Shown here: piece by piece, positions 1-9,044 of the stretch
How the letters are laid out: each line of letters opens with the position of its first letter
Position numbering within the stretch: the first letter of the stretch is position 1
Assembly (NCBI RefSeq): GCF_014803895.1
Contig: NZ_JAAVAU010000031.1
Span: 1-64,000 of the forward strand
Length of the DNA: 64,000 bases
Source of the DNA: Lactobacillus sp.
GTDB taxonomy: Bacteria > Bacillota > Bacilli > Lactobacillales > Lactobacillaceae
Reading direction: 5' to 3'
Translations under genes and position numbers: made by a program
The notes under the pieces: generated by a model
Seen by the model: the letters and a program-made list of their open reading frames with translations, nothing else
The model's database searches: none
Told to the model about the DNA's origin: nothing

Positions 1-1
1 G

Positions 2-247
2 AGAAAAACAGATGTCGAGCCAATTTTTGGTCATATGAAGAGCATATTTGGCATGCGCAGAACACACCTAAGAGGCAAAAAGAAAGTAGAAACAGACGTT
101 GGATTGATGTTGATGATGATGAACTTAAGCAAATATTGGAACAGAAGAGTCCTAAAAGGGACTGTTTTAACAAAAAGAAGACACAAAAATAGAGCAAGAT
201 TTCTAAAAATAGAATTCTTGCTCTTATTTTTTAGTCTAGGAAGCTAG
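2..247 (+). CDS. IS transposase, C-terminal fragment (5' cut by window edge)
   Basis: The reading frame is open from the window edge (frame starting at base 2) and ends at TAG 245-247. It includes a DVEPIFGHMKSIFGMRR stretch and a LRGKKKVETDVGLMLMMMNLSKYW stretch split by a short gap. This Glu-containing VEP.FG..K block followed by an RG..KV..E.GL...NL.K signature is typical of the C-terminal end of IS1182/IS5-like DDE transposases, where the Glu is the last catalytic acid. The upstream body lies outside the window, so whether the element is intact cannot be judged. The last 25 or so residues after NLSKYW are hydrophobic and read through a hairpin, so the element end is probably near 190-266. 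Confidence 0.7.
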   Translation, partial: RKTDVEPIFGHMKSIFGMRRTHLRGKKKVETDVGLMLMMMNLSKYWNRRVLKGTVLTKRRHKNRARFLKIEFLLLFFSLGS

Positions 248-266
248 TTTTTTCCCAGACTCTTTT
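191..266 (+). terminator. two hairpins at the transposase end
   Basis: The arms at 191-204 and 211-224 pair with one mismatch and are followed by TATTTTTT. A second dyad (232-241 with 252-261, one mismatch) is followed by a T run at 262-266. They lie at the end of the transposase frame and can stop transcription leaving the element. One of them may also be part of the IS terminal inverted repeat. Confidence 0.5.
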
Positions 267-342
267 TTATTCTAAGTTATTTACTTTCATTCAATTTTTC
301 CACCCACATAAATTATCTCCAGAATCCAGTCATTATTAGTAA

Positions 343-1704
343 TTAATTGTTGGCTACAGCATTCTTAGCAGCATCTTCTTTTTCTTGCTTCAAAAGCTTT
401 CTATCATAGGCCTTAATAAATGGATACCAAATTAAGAAAGCAACAACAGCTGTTACAACTGAGAGAACTGCACCTTGCCAACTAGCAGTAGCAACTAAAC
501 CACCCAAGCCAATTGGAGTAGGCCAAGGTTGTTGAACAATAATCTTAGGAACAATGTTCAAATCAATTGCGAAGTAGGCAATCATACTGCTAGCCATTGG
601 GGCAAGTAAGAATGGAATGAATAAATAAACATTATAAACAATTGGTAACCCAAAAAGAATTGGCTCGTTAATATTAAATAAAGCAGGGACAGCTTCTAGC
701 TTACCTAACGACTTCAATTGTGCAGATTTTGCACCAAATGCCATCCATAAAGCCATTCCTAGGGTTGCACCCGAACCACCTAAAAATACAAATGCATTAG
801 TAAATTCACCAGCAAATACATGATGGGCACCGGTCGCATTAGCAGCTAAGTTAGCTAAAGTAATTGCTTGATAGAAACTTGAAATAATCGTAGCCCCGTG
901 AATACCAAACCACCATAACAAGCCGATAAGAAAGAAGACAATAAGTACACCCCACCAGGTACCAACAATATTCGAGATAAATGAAAATGGAATATATAAA
1001 ACTTTAAAGATATCAGTACCTAAAGCAATAAGAATAATATCAGCCAAACCAATTACTACTGCAATTAAGAAAGCAGGGATCAACGAACTAAATGAATTTG
1101 AAACACCCGCTGGAACAGAAGCAGGCATAGCAATACGCCAATTATGCTTAATACAAAAACGATAAATTTGAACTGCAACCCAGGAAATAATAATTGCAGT
1201 AAAAATACCAGTAGCTCCAATTCTTGTGATACCAGAAGTTGAAGATGCATATCCACCAATAATACCATTCTTAGTATTAACTAAAAAATGAGCTATCCCG
1301 CCTCTAAAACTAAATTGGGCTACCGTAATAAATAAACCCATGAAGGCTAGAAATACAGCATTTAGTGGGTCAAGATTTAAATTTTCTTCTTTTTTATAAA
1401 TATCAGCATAACTATATGCAAAAGTACCACCAAAAATTAAGGCAATGATTCCCATTGTTGCATTATAGATAGCTTGGTATACATCATTAAAACGACCAAG
1501 TGTACTATTATAAAAATCCACAAAACCTTTAATAGTAATAACCTGAGTGATAACTGTAAGAATTAAGAATATAGAACCGATAATAGAAAATGAAATGATA
1601 GCATAACCTGCACTCATAATTGCCCGTACGAAACGCGAACCTGAAAATTTACCAATCCACTTCATCATATTATCTTTAAATGATGGTTTAGCAGTATTAG
1701 ACAT
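343..1704 (-). CDS. PTS cellobiose/beta-glucoside-type permease, EIIC component
   Basis: A 453-residue polytopic membrane protein of the lactose/cellobiose (Lac) PTS family, which carries and phosphorylates beta-glucosides during uptake. It has the family's conserved INEPILFGLP loop (about residue 345-355) and the QPWPTPIG segment near residue 390. Only the EIIC domain is present, with no fused EIIB and no EIIA or EIIB gene nearby, so phosphoryl transfer must come from subunits encoded elsewhere. The start has a strong ribosome site (AAGGGGGAT). It lies 20 bp downstream of a small membrane-protein gene and is divergent from a GH1 phospho-beta-glucosidase that would cleave the imported sugar phosphate. 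The exact sugar is inferred. Confidence 0.9.
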   Translation of the reverse strand: MSNTAKPSFKDNMMKWIGKFSGSRFVRAIMSAGYAIISFSIIGSIFLILTVITQVITIKGFVDFYNSTLGRFNDVYQAIYNATMGIIALIFGGTFAYSYADIYKKEENLNLDPLNAVFLAFMGLFITVAQFSFRGGIAHFLVNTKNGIIGGYASSTSGITRIGATGIFTAIIISWVAVQIYRFCIKHNWRIAMPASVPAGVSNSFSSLIPAFLIAVVIGLADIILIALGTDIFKVLYIPFSFISNIVGTWWGVLIVFFLIGLLWWFGIHGATIISSFYQAITLANLAANATGAHHVFAGEFTNAFVFLGGSGATLGMALWMAFGAKSAQLKSLGKLEAVPALFNINEPILFGLPIVYNVYLFIPFLLAPMASSMIAYFAIDLNIVPKIIVQQPWPTPIGLGGLVATASWQGAVLSVVTAVVAFLIWYPFIKAYDRKLLKQEKEDAAKNAVANN

Positions 1705-1724
1705 AATATAATCCCCCTTAAACG

Positions 1725-2219
1725 CTACTGCCTATTATTTTCAAAAGTCTTAATTGCATGAAGATATCTATCCTTACCTGCTTGAATATTGCTTATTCTT
1801 TTCAAAATTATTAAACATCCCCCAATGCCCAATAATAAAATAGTAAAGATAATATTTGCCACATCATTAGTTGTAATAAAGGGAAAGAGTATTTTTCCAA
1901 ATGAAGTATAACAACTTAGCCCCAAAACTATGTTTGTAACTAGTTGTAATACATAAAAGAACTTAGTATATCTCATATCAGTACTTTTAGTATGCCATTT
2001 GGAGAGTTGTTCTACTATTGCAGCTACAACAGCTACCATCATTCCTAAAGCAACTATTGATGCTAAAACATCCTTATAGCAAAGAGCAAAAATCAACCAA
2101 AATAAATTCACAAAAATATATACTGCTGAAAAGTATCTAATCATCATGTAACGACTAAAATATATCGAGCTTACACTCATATCATGCTTTTGAGCTTCAA
2201 TACTTTGTTCTTTTTTCAT
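1725..2219 (-). CDS. small membrane protein co-transcribed with the PTS permease
   Basis: 164 residues with about four hydrophobic segments (roughly 26-46, 50-70, 87-107, 122-140) and charged ends. I do not recognise a domain. It shows none of the phosphorylation-site features of a PTS EIIA, although small membrane proteins beside orphan EIIC genes in lactobacilli are sometimes labelled that way. It is the first gene of a two-gene unit with the EIIC (20 bp gap), so a role in assembly or regulation of that permease is a reasonable guess but not shown. Confidence 0.6.
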   Translation of the reverse strand: MKKEQSIEAQKHDMSVSSIYFSRYMMIRYFSAVYIFVNLFWLIFALCYKDVLASIVALGMMVAVVAAIVEQLSKWHTKSTDMRYTKFFYVLQLVTNIVLGLSCYTSFGKILFPFITTNDVANIIFTILLLGIGGCLIILKRISNIQAGKDRYLHAIKTFENNRQ

Positions 2220-2288
2220 ACTTATCTCTGCCCTCTACAATTCTTCCTGAACAATTTCTTTTGATAACACCTACATACTCTCACTTAT

Positions 2289-2302
2289 TGAAAGCCTTTT
2301 CA
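2289..2302. promoter_or_regulatory. cre-like site (CcpA), PTS side
   Basis: TGAAAGCCTTTTCA is a perfect dyad at its ends and matches the cre consensus WGNNARCGNWWWCA except for C in place of the central G. It lies 70 bp upstream of the membrane protein/EIIC operon in the divergent intergenic region. Catabolite repression is inferred from this match and the sugar genes around it. Confidence 0.5.
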
Positions 2303-2390
2303 ATAACTTATTTGTATATACTTTATGTATTAAAATCTATATCTTTTTGTCCTTTACTTTTAAAAATTATTCATCTACAATCTGAATCGT

Positions 2391-2404
2391 AGAAAACGCT
2401 TACT
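2391..2404. promoter_or_regulatory. cre site (CcpA), beta-glucosidase side
   Basis: AGAAAACGCTTACT matches the cre consensus WGNNARCGNWWWCA at all but the last base, and sits 21 bp before the ATG of the GH1 gene. This close to the start, CcpA binding would block transcription or elongation. With the dyad at 2289 it makes a two-cre divergent control region. Confidence 0.6.
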
Positions 2405-2409
2405 TTTAG

Positions 2410-3873
<1,464 letters not shown>

Positions 3874-3919
3874 TAATTTTAACTAGATAATAAAAAATAA
3901 TAATTTCTCAATACATGCA

Positions 3920-3955
3920 AAAAGAACGTGGAAACATTCCGCGTTCTTTTTATTT
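3920..3955 (+). terminator. terminator of the GH1 gene
   Basis: AAAAGAACGTGG pairs with CCGCGTTCTTTT (one mismatch) around a short loop and is followed by a T-rich run. The run continues directly into the first bases of the CIRCE element. Confidence 0.85.
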
Positions 3956-3982
3956 TTAGCACTTTAAGATTAAGAGTGCTAA
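3956..3982. promoter_or_regulatory. CIRCE operator (HrcA) for hsp20
   Basis: TTAGCACTT (3956-3964), nine-base spacer, GAGTGCTAA (3974-3982). This equals the canonical CIRCE inverted repeat (TTAGCACTC-N9-GAGTGCTAA) with a single change in the left arm. It lies 70 bp before the hsp20 start. HrcA represses CIRCE promoters in the absence of heat stress. A TACAAT -10-like hexamer follows at 4010-4015. Confidence 0.85.
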
Positions 3983-4052
3983 ATTCTTTAATTTCTGAAA
4001 AAATGCTACTACAATAAATAGTGAATTAAGAAATGAAAGGAAGTTATTCATT

Positions 4053-4478
4053 ATGGCAAACGAAATGATGAATCGTAACAGTGATATGATGGACCGTCTC
4101 AACGATTGGTTTGGTTTTCCAAAGGATTTCTTTGACGAAGGTGCAGTAAAGAATATCATGCAATCTGATGTTGCAGAAACTGACAAGGATTACATTGTTA
4201 AGGTTGATATGCCAGGAATGGATAAAAAAGATATCAAAGTTACATATAAGAATAATGTTCTGACAATTTCTGGTAGTCGCGCTGCCTTCAATAATGAAGA
4301 TGATGACAACGGCAATCTTCTTCACGAAGAAAGAAGCGTTGGCCACATCCAAAGAAGTTACCGCATCCCTGACATCGATGCTAAAGACATCAGTGCTAAG
4401 GATGAAAATGGTGTTCTGACAGTTACCTTGCCAAAGTTAACTGAAGAAGACCAAGAAAACTCAATCACAATCGAATAA
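4053..4478 (+). CDS. small heat shock protein Hsp20 (alpha-crystallin family)
   Basis: 141 residues. A short N-terminal arm is followed by the alpha-crystallin domain (about 40-135), with the KVDMPGMDKKDIKV and NGVLTVTLPK blocks typical of IbpA/Hsp16-type ATP-independent holdases that keep unfolding proteins soluble. The C-terminus SITIE carries a degenerate I-x-I oligomerisation motif. The ribosome site GAAAGGAAG is well placed. The gene stands alone, between a CIRCE operator and a terminator, so heat induction through HrcA is expected. Confidence 0.95.
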   Translation: MANEMMNRNSDMMDRLNDWFGFPKDFFDEGAVKNIMQSDVAETDKDYIVKVDMPGMDKKDIKVTYKNNVLTISGSRAAFNNEDDDNGNLLHEERSVGHIQRSYRIPDIDAKDISAKDENGVLTVTLPKLTEEDQENSITIE

Positions 4479-4496
4479 TCCAAATCTAAAGATACC

Positions 4497-4535
4497 AAAT
4501 AAGCTAGCTGCTTGATTGCAACTAGCTTATTTTTT
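4497..4535. terminator. bidirectional terminator, hsp20 / small membrane gene
   Basis: AAATAAGCTAG (4497-4507) pairs with CTAGCTTATTT (4522-4532), with A and T runs on either side. It serves convergent genes whose ends nearly touch. Confidence 0.85.
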
Positions 4536-4881
4536 ATTCATTACCTGCTAATGTCTTTTTACCAGATAGATCAATGATTAAAAGAAGCATAACTATGAAC
4601 AGGACAACATTAATAGTATGAATCAAAGAATTTGCGGGTAAAAAAATTCCTTCGAAATTTATATATAATGCCAAGATAAATGCCACTACCGTTTCAACTT
4701 TATAGCGTACAGTTAACAGACTAAATCTGCTTCTTCTCATGAAAAGAATAAACAAGACTACAAGTGCTATTGTCATAATTCCAACTAAAATTCTTCCCCA
4801 TAATTGTACTGGATGCCATAACACTATGCCTAAATCTAATAACAAGTAGACTATCATTGCTAATTTTTCTTTATTATCCAT
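4534..4881 (-). CDS. small membrane protein, end of the pheromone-side operon
   Basis: 115 residues with about four hydrophobic helices (around 7-25, 29-47, 61-78, 87-106) and an Arg/Ser-rich cytosolic loop (MRRSRFS). No family recognised. It is the last of four same-strand genes (C39 fragment, CPBP protein, 64-residue membrane protein, this one) divergent from the peptide/kinase/regulator operon. Small polytopic proteins in this position of bacteriocin regulons are often immunity or accessory proteins; that is inference from context only. Confidence 0.55.
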   Translation of the reverse strand: MDNKEKLAMIVYLLLDLGIVLWHPVQLWGRILVGIMTIALVVLFILFMRRSRFSLLTVRYKVETVVAFILALYINFEGIFLPANSLIHTINVVLFIVMLLLIIDLSGKKTLAGNE

Positions 4882-4987
4882 ACAAATAGCGCCTCTTTTT
4901 AATTATTTTTCCATATTAAGGAGTATTTCAATAAAATTTATTAATTTATCTACAATAGATAAAAATAAAGCCAAGTAATTTTGCGTC

Positions 4988-5182
4988 TCACAATGTCTTT
5001 TTGCGTCTCGACTTGAAATAACCTATTACGAAAATACCTACTGTAAAAATATCTACAATTATGGCAGCTAAAACAACACTGGCGATTACATTACTCAAAA
5101 TTTCATTCGATGGCTTAATGAACCAACTAAGAATAAGCATAATGTTGAGTATTTCAAATATTATTTTTGCTACTTTTTTCAT
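4988..5182 (-). CDS. 64-residue two-helix membrane protein
   Basis: Starts at an ATG with a strong AAGGAG site. It has two predicted hydrophobic helices (about 4-23 and 32-55) joined by a short loop, and a basic C-terminus (KSRRKKTL). No recognised domain. It is placed 76 bp after the CPBP gene and 106 bp before the 115-residue membrane protein, in the same orientation. Size, topology and neighbourhood fit a bacteriocin-immunity-like or accessory membrane peptide, but the sequence does not prove it. Confidence 0.55.
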   Translation of the reverse strand: MKKVAKIIFEILNIMLILSWFIKPSNEILSNVIASVVLAAIIVDIFTVGIFVIGYFKSRRKKTL

Positions 5183-5258
5183 AAAATGAACTCCTTTAAT
5201 AATTTTGTATTATTTTATACCCATTCTTACACTTTGAGTAAAGTTTTTCATATTCTGT

Positions 5259-6083
5259 CTATTCTGTAGCATAAGTTGTCAATTCGTATTGTTCATTGTA
5301 CTTTTTATTGAAAATGAATAAACATAATAAGATAATTAACCCCTCAACAAGAGCTACAATCAATTGAGCTTCTACATGTGAATTGCCAAGATTAGTTGAG
5401 AGAATTCCCAATCCGGTGTCTTGCCAAATATGTAGTAAAATTACGATACTAATTCCATTAGTTAATAATCTAATATAGCCCCAGACCATACCTGTAGCAA
5501 AGACACTTAATACTTGTCCAATCGTCGAAGTCAAGGGTTGATGGAGAATATTTATAAAATGAAATAAGGAAAATGCCACTGATGTAACTAAAACTGTCAA
5601 AATGAATTTATATTTATTTTGACTAAAGTAGGCTAAACTTGCATTAAATATTAACCCTCTAAAGAGATATTCTTCACAAATTCCTATATAAGTTGCAGTC
5701 ACACTAACTCTAAGAGTTGCTATTGTTATTGGATTCCAAACGGCTATTTTTTCAGGAATGGAAGAAATAATAGGAACAATTACTAAAAATAGTATCACGC
5801 TTATGGTCAAAATTATGCTTGTTCCTAATTTAACACTTGAATTTACAATTTTTGTAGTTTTACAAATTCTATAAGCCAACGTTCCAATTACAACCGCAAA
5901 CATAAACAAAACAATTGCTGAAAAATATATATTAATCATTTTACTTATAGCATTAGTAATGAATGGTAAAAATAAATAAGCGAACGACAATACAACAAAT
6001 CCTATAAGCGTAACTTTAATATAGTTATTTCGGTTAGTTTTATTCTTTAAATTAATGTATCTATTTAGTGTTAGATTTTTCAT
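5259..6083 (-). CDS. CPBP family intramembrane metalloprotease (bacteriocin-immunity type)
   Basis: 274 residues with about eight membrane helices. The CPBP/Abi signature is present: EEYLFRG (about residue 138-144) with the paired Glu and Arg, and FSLFHF (about 172-177) with the metal-ligand His. Members of this family in Lactobacillus bacteriocin loci (for example PlnI, SkkI) act in self-immunity, and others cut membrane substrates. Its ribosome site (TTTGGAGATGA) overlaps the last codons of the C39 gene, whose stop lies four bases upstream, so the two are translationally linked. The third His/Asn motif is not clearly visible. Confidence 0.88.
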   Translation of the reverse strand: MKNLTLNRYINLKNKTNRNNYIKVTLIGFVVLSFAYLFLPFITNAISKMINIYFSAIVLFMFAVVIGTLAYRICKTTKIVNSSVKLGTSIILTISVILFLVIVPIISSIPEKIAVWNPITIATLRVSVTATYIGICEEYLFRGLIFNASLAYFSQNKYKFILTVLVTSVAFSLFHFINILHQPLTSTIGQVLSVFATGMVWGYIRLLTNGISIVILLHIWQDTGLGILSTNLGNSHVEAQLIVALVEGLIILLCLFIFNKKYNEQYELTTYATE

Positions 6084-6087
6084 TAAT

Positions 6088-6477
6088 TCATCTCCAAATT
6101 AAACGTTTTTTCACTGATAGATCAGGATCAGCAATAATTATTGTATTTCTAATTACTCCCAAAACTACGTAATAGTGAAGTAATTCACCATTTTTTACTA
6201 CATGAGTAATAAAGGGATATTTTAAATTTTCTATTTCAAATAAGGACATATCAGCTTTTACAGCTTGAACATTAAGATTAAACTTTTCTGCCGTCTTTAC
6301 AAGTCCTAAAGCAGTTATTCCTTCTACGTTAGTCTTAGCTAATTGACGTAAATGAGCAATAGATACCCTTGAATTATAGTTCTTTAAAATCATTGATAAG
6401 CAAGCTACACCACAATCTGTTTCATCCACTTGAGCCGTATAAATTGATTTATATTTAAAAAACAATATTATTCTCAC
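6088..6477 (-). CDS. stand-alone, truncated C39 (double-glycine) peptidase domain
   Basis: 129 residues homologous to the N-terminal peptidase of bacteriocin ABC exporters, which cuts leaders after Gly-Gly. The catalytic set is complete: Gln16, Cys22 (in DETDCGVAC), His101 (LLHYYVVLG), Asp117 (IIADPD). The protein stops about 12 residues after the Asp, where exporters continue with the end of the C39 fold, six membrane helices and an ATPase. None of that is present here. The start is uncertain: GTG at 6475-6477 lacks a good ribosome site. An in-frame ATG at 6508-6510 has a strong AGGAG site but is separated by a TAG at 6481-6483. Either an isolated maturation protease or the residue of a lost exporter. 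Confidence 0.75.
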   Translation of the reverse strand: MRIILFFKYKSIYTAQVDETDCGVACLSMILKNYNSRVSIAHLRQLAKTNVEGITALGLVKTAEKFNLNVQAVKADMSLFEIENLKYPFITHVVKNGELLHYYVVLGVIRNTIIIADPDLSVKKRLIWR

Positions 6478-6534
6478 TTTCTAAAAGGATATAATATTGA
6501 TTTTATTCATTAATATACTCCTATTTTAAATTTG

Positions 6535-6615
6535 TCATATTTTGTTATAACTTCATCATATTCTGTATTCAGTATTAAAAATAAACAGAATATGACACTA
6601 TTTTACAAAATATGA
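6535..6615. promoter_or_regulatory. mirror-symmetric response-regulator boxes between the divergent operons
   Basis: Four copies of one 11-base box. Rightward: ACAGAATATGA (6585-6595) and ACAAAATATGA (6605-6615), 20 bp apart. Leftward (complement): the same two boxes in the same order at 6566-6556 and 6545-6535, 21 bp apart. Paired direct repeats about two helical turns apart are the typical binding sites of LytTR-type regulators such as PlnC or ComE. One pair faces the peptide/kinase operon and one faces the C39/CPBP operon, so the regulator at 8247 is expected to switch on both. A TACGAT -10-like hexamer lies at 6641-6646. Confidence 0.75.
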
Positions 6616-6685
6616 TATGATTGATTAACTTCAAAAAATATACGATAGACTTAGAATCGTAAATTAAAAGAAGGAGAAAATATTA

Positions 6686-6838
6686 ATGAAAAATATAAAT
6701 AACAATGACTTAAAAGAAATTTATGGTGGAGCTAATTCTACATTTATCGATCCCACAATCAATTTTGCAGTTATAAATAATACAAATAAAAATTCAATCA
6801 TTAATCGTATTAGAAAAATCTTTAAATTTAAGAAATAA
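6686..6838 (+). CDS. double-glycine leader peptide: pheromone or bacteriocin precursor
   Basis: A 50-codon gene with a strong AAGGAG site 9 bp before its ATG. The leader is MKNINNNDLKEIYGG, with the conserved hydrophobic residues at -7 (Leu) and -4 (Ile) before Gly-Gly. Cleavage would release a 35-residue peptide beginning ANSTF, with an Asn-rich middle and a basic, hydrophobic C-terminus (RIRKIFKFKK). The stop TAA overlaps the ATG of the kinase gene (TAATG), so peptide and receptor are translationally coupled. By position it is the inducing pheromone of a three-component system; the cationic tail leaves antimicrobial activity possible. I do not recognise the mature sequence. Confidence 0.85.
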   Translation: MKNINNNDLKEIYGGANSTFIDPTINFAVINNTNKNSIINRIRKIFKFKK

Positions 6839-8244
6839 TGGAAATTATAGATTTATTTTTTACAATTTTAAGTCTAATAGTATCTTTAATCGTAGATCTA
6901 TGGATTTTTAAATCTATAATTAACTTAAAATTTAATTATATAGACAAATTATTTGCTACACTGTTTATTCTTACAGAATTTATTTATGCTATTTCAATAA
7001 ACGAAAGAGCCGTAAATATAGGAATTACTATTTTTGAAGAAGTAATTTTAACCTTATACGCTATTATCTATAAAAAATCTAATAAGCGTTTAGTTATCGG
7101 TGCAATACTTATTTTTTCTGTATATGATGAAATTAATTATTTATTTACCGGTATTTTGGTCAACTCCATTTCAAAGAAATTTTCATATTTCAGTGGAATT
7201 TTAAATTTATTAATAGATGTCATTTTATTTCTTATTTTAAAAAAATATATTCCAAAGCTACGCCAGCTAATTGCTAGCCAAACTGGGAAAATTTTCATTG
7301 GAATCTTATTGTACTTATACTTCGTAGGTATTGGAATTGAATTTTATATTGAAAACGACAATAGACGAACCGAAGTTATCGTATTATCCGTAGCTTTGCT
7401 AGTTCTACAAGCTATCTTTGCTTTTATACTATACTTTGCAATGATTAGAACAGAAAAAAATCTACTTTCCAAGAAAGAACAAGAAAAGCAAAAATTAAAG
7501 TATGACTTGCTAAATATAAAAAACCAGCAACTTCAAGCCCAGAGAAAGCAATTAACAAAGGAGTATAATCAATTAAAAGAATATGCTGAATACTTAGACA
7601 AAAATGAAGATGATTTGCGAAAATTTAAACACGATTATCAAAATATGCTAAATAGTTTAATCATCAGTGCCGAAAATGGCAAATCAAATGAAGTGGTAAA
7701 AAAATTAAAACAATATACAAACAGCCACATTAACGCAAAAGCTTTGCGTAAATATAAGGGGCTTAATCACGTTCACAACGAAACTATTAAAAGTATCGCA
7801 ATCGCAAAGTTATCTAAGTTATACAATTCTAATTTAGATTATACTTTTGGCTGTAATAAAGATATTTATCACATTCCTAAATCAGTGAACTTTTTAGATT
7901 TATCTCGAATTATCGGGATTGCTTTTGATAATGCTTATGAAGAAAGCATCGCGTTACAACAACAATCTCACAATTTAAATTCTGCAAAAATTGAAGCAAT
8001 GTACTATCAAGAAAACGATGACTTTGAATTTGAAATTAAAAATCGCGTTCGATCACGTGCTATCGATACCGATGCAATTAGTAAAAAGAACTATACTACT
8101 AAAAAAAGTCATATGGGAATTGGACTAGCTAATGTAATGGAGATAGCACATAAATATGAAAATACTATGCTAATTAATTACTCAGTAGAAGACGACTGGT
8201 TCATTTTTGATTTAGTAATATTACCAGATGAGGGAGATGAATAA
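6838..8244 (+). CDS. peptide-sensing histidine kinase (HPK10, AgrC/PlnB-like)
   Basis: 468 residues. About six to seven membrane helices occupy residues 1-205 and form the peptide-sensing domain. A coiled-coil linker (about 210-258) follows, then the phosphoacceptor His265 in FKHDYQNML, and a GHKL ATPase with an N-box (IAFDNAYEES) and a G-box (MGIGLANV). This layout is that of HPK10 kinases, which sense exported peptides in bacteriocin and agr systems. Its ATG overlaps the stop of the peptide gene, and the response regulator begins 2 bp after its own stop. Very low GC compared with housekeeping genes nearby. Confidence 0.93.
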   Translation: MEIIDLFFTILSLIVSLIVDLWIFKSIINLKFNYIDKLFATLFILTEFIYAISINERAVNIGITIFEEVILTLYAIIYKKSNKRLVIGAILIFSVYDEINYLFTGILVNSISKKFSYFSGILNLLIDVILFLILKKYIPKLRQLIASQTGKIFIGILLYLYFVGIGIEFYIENDNRRTEVIVLSVALLVLQAIFAFILYFAMIRTEKNLLSKKEQEKQKLKYDLLNIKNQQLQAQRKQLTKEYNQLKEYAEYLDKNEDDLRKFKHDYQNMLNSLIISAENGKSNEVVKKLKQYTNSHINAKALRKYKGLNHVHNETIKSIAIAKLSKLYNSNLDYTFGCNKDIYHIPKSVNFLDLSRIIGIAFDNAYEESIALQQQSHNLNSAKIEAMYYQENDDFEFEIKNRVRSRAIDTDAISKKNYTTKKSHMGIGLANVMEIAHKYENTMLINYSVEDDWFIFDLVILPDEGDE

Positions 8245-8246
8245 TA

Positions 8247-9044
8247 GTGGAACACCCAGTTTTTATCTGTGATGATGATTCAGAACAAATCAATCAAACT
8301 ACTAAAATTTTAGGACTAGCAGAAATGATTTTATCTGATGAAGAGGAAGTCAGATTTAATATTGCCAGTGCTAAAACTTATCAAGGTGCGGTAAATTTTT
8401 TACAAAATAATCAGTTTGATGGTGGCTTGTATTTCCTTGATGTTGAATTAGGCAAAGAAGTTAATGATGAAAACGGCTTTGACCTAGCAGATTTCATCAA
8501 GAAAAATGATGAACGTGCTCAAATTATTTTTGTTACAAGTCATGCAGATTTATCGATTATCACCTATCGCAGACGATTAGGTCCTGTTGACTACATTGTT
8601 AAAACAGATAAATTTAACGAATACAAAAAACGTGTTATCAAAACTGTTGAAATTGCACTTTATCAATTAACTAAGATGAATTACCTGAAAGAAATGACTT
8701 TTTCTTATCGAATTGGTAGTCGTATAATTAACGTTGATTTAACAAGCGTAATGTATATAACTACTACTTTAACCCCTCATAAACTGCTCTTAGTTAGAAA
8801 CAATGGTGAAGCTCAATTTATCGGCAGTATTAATGAATACGCAAATAATAATCCTATGCTAGAAAAAATAAGTCAATCCTGCCTGGCAAATCCACAAAAT
8901 ATTGAAGAAATTGACTTGAAAAATCGACTAGTTACTTTTAAAAATGGTGATGTAGAAGAATTTTCTCGTCCTTCAACTAAAAAAATAAAAGAACTACTTA
9001 ATAAATTCAACTATAAAGTTGGAAAAATCCAGTCAAATAAATAA
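8247..9044 (+). CDS. LytTR response regulator (AgrA/PlnC/ComE type)
   Basis: 265 residues starting at GTG, with an AGGGAGATGA ribosome site lying in the end of the kinase gene. The receiver domain (about 4-130) has the acidic DDD cluster (residues 9-11), phospho-acceptor Asp65 (YFLDVELG), and Lys in the DYIVK motif. A LytTR DNA-binding domain covers about 150-255. It is expected to bind the paired direct repeats at 6535-6615 and activate both divergent operons in a density-dependent way. The last gene of its operon. Confidence 0.93.
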   Translation: MEHPVFICDDDSEQINQTTKILGLAEMILSDEEEVRFNIASAKTYQGAVNFLQNNQFDGGLYFLDVELGKEVNDENGFDLADFIKKNDERAQIIFVTSHADLSIITYRRRLGPVDYIVKTDKFNEYKKRVIKTVEIALYQLTKMNYLKEMTFSYRIGSRIINVDLTSVMYITTTLTPHKLLLVRNNGEAQFIGSINEYANNNPMLEKISQSCLANPQNIEEIDLKNRLVTFKNGDVEEFSRPSTKKIKELLNKFNYKVGKIQSNK

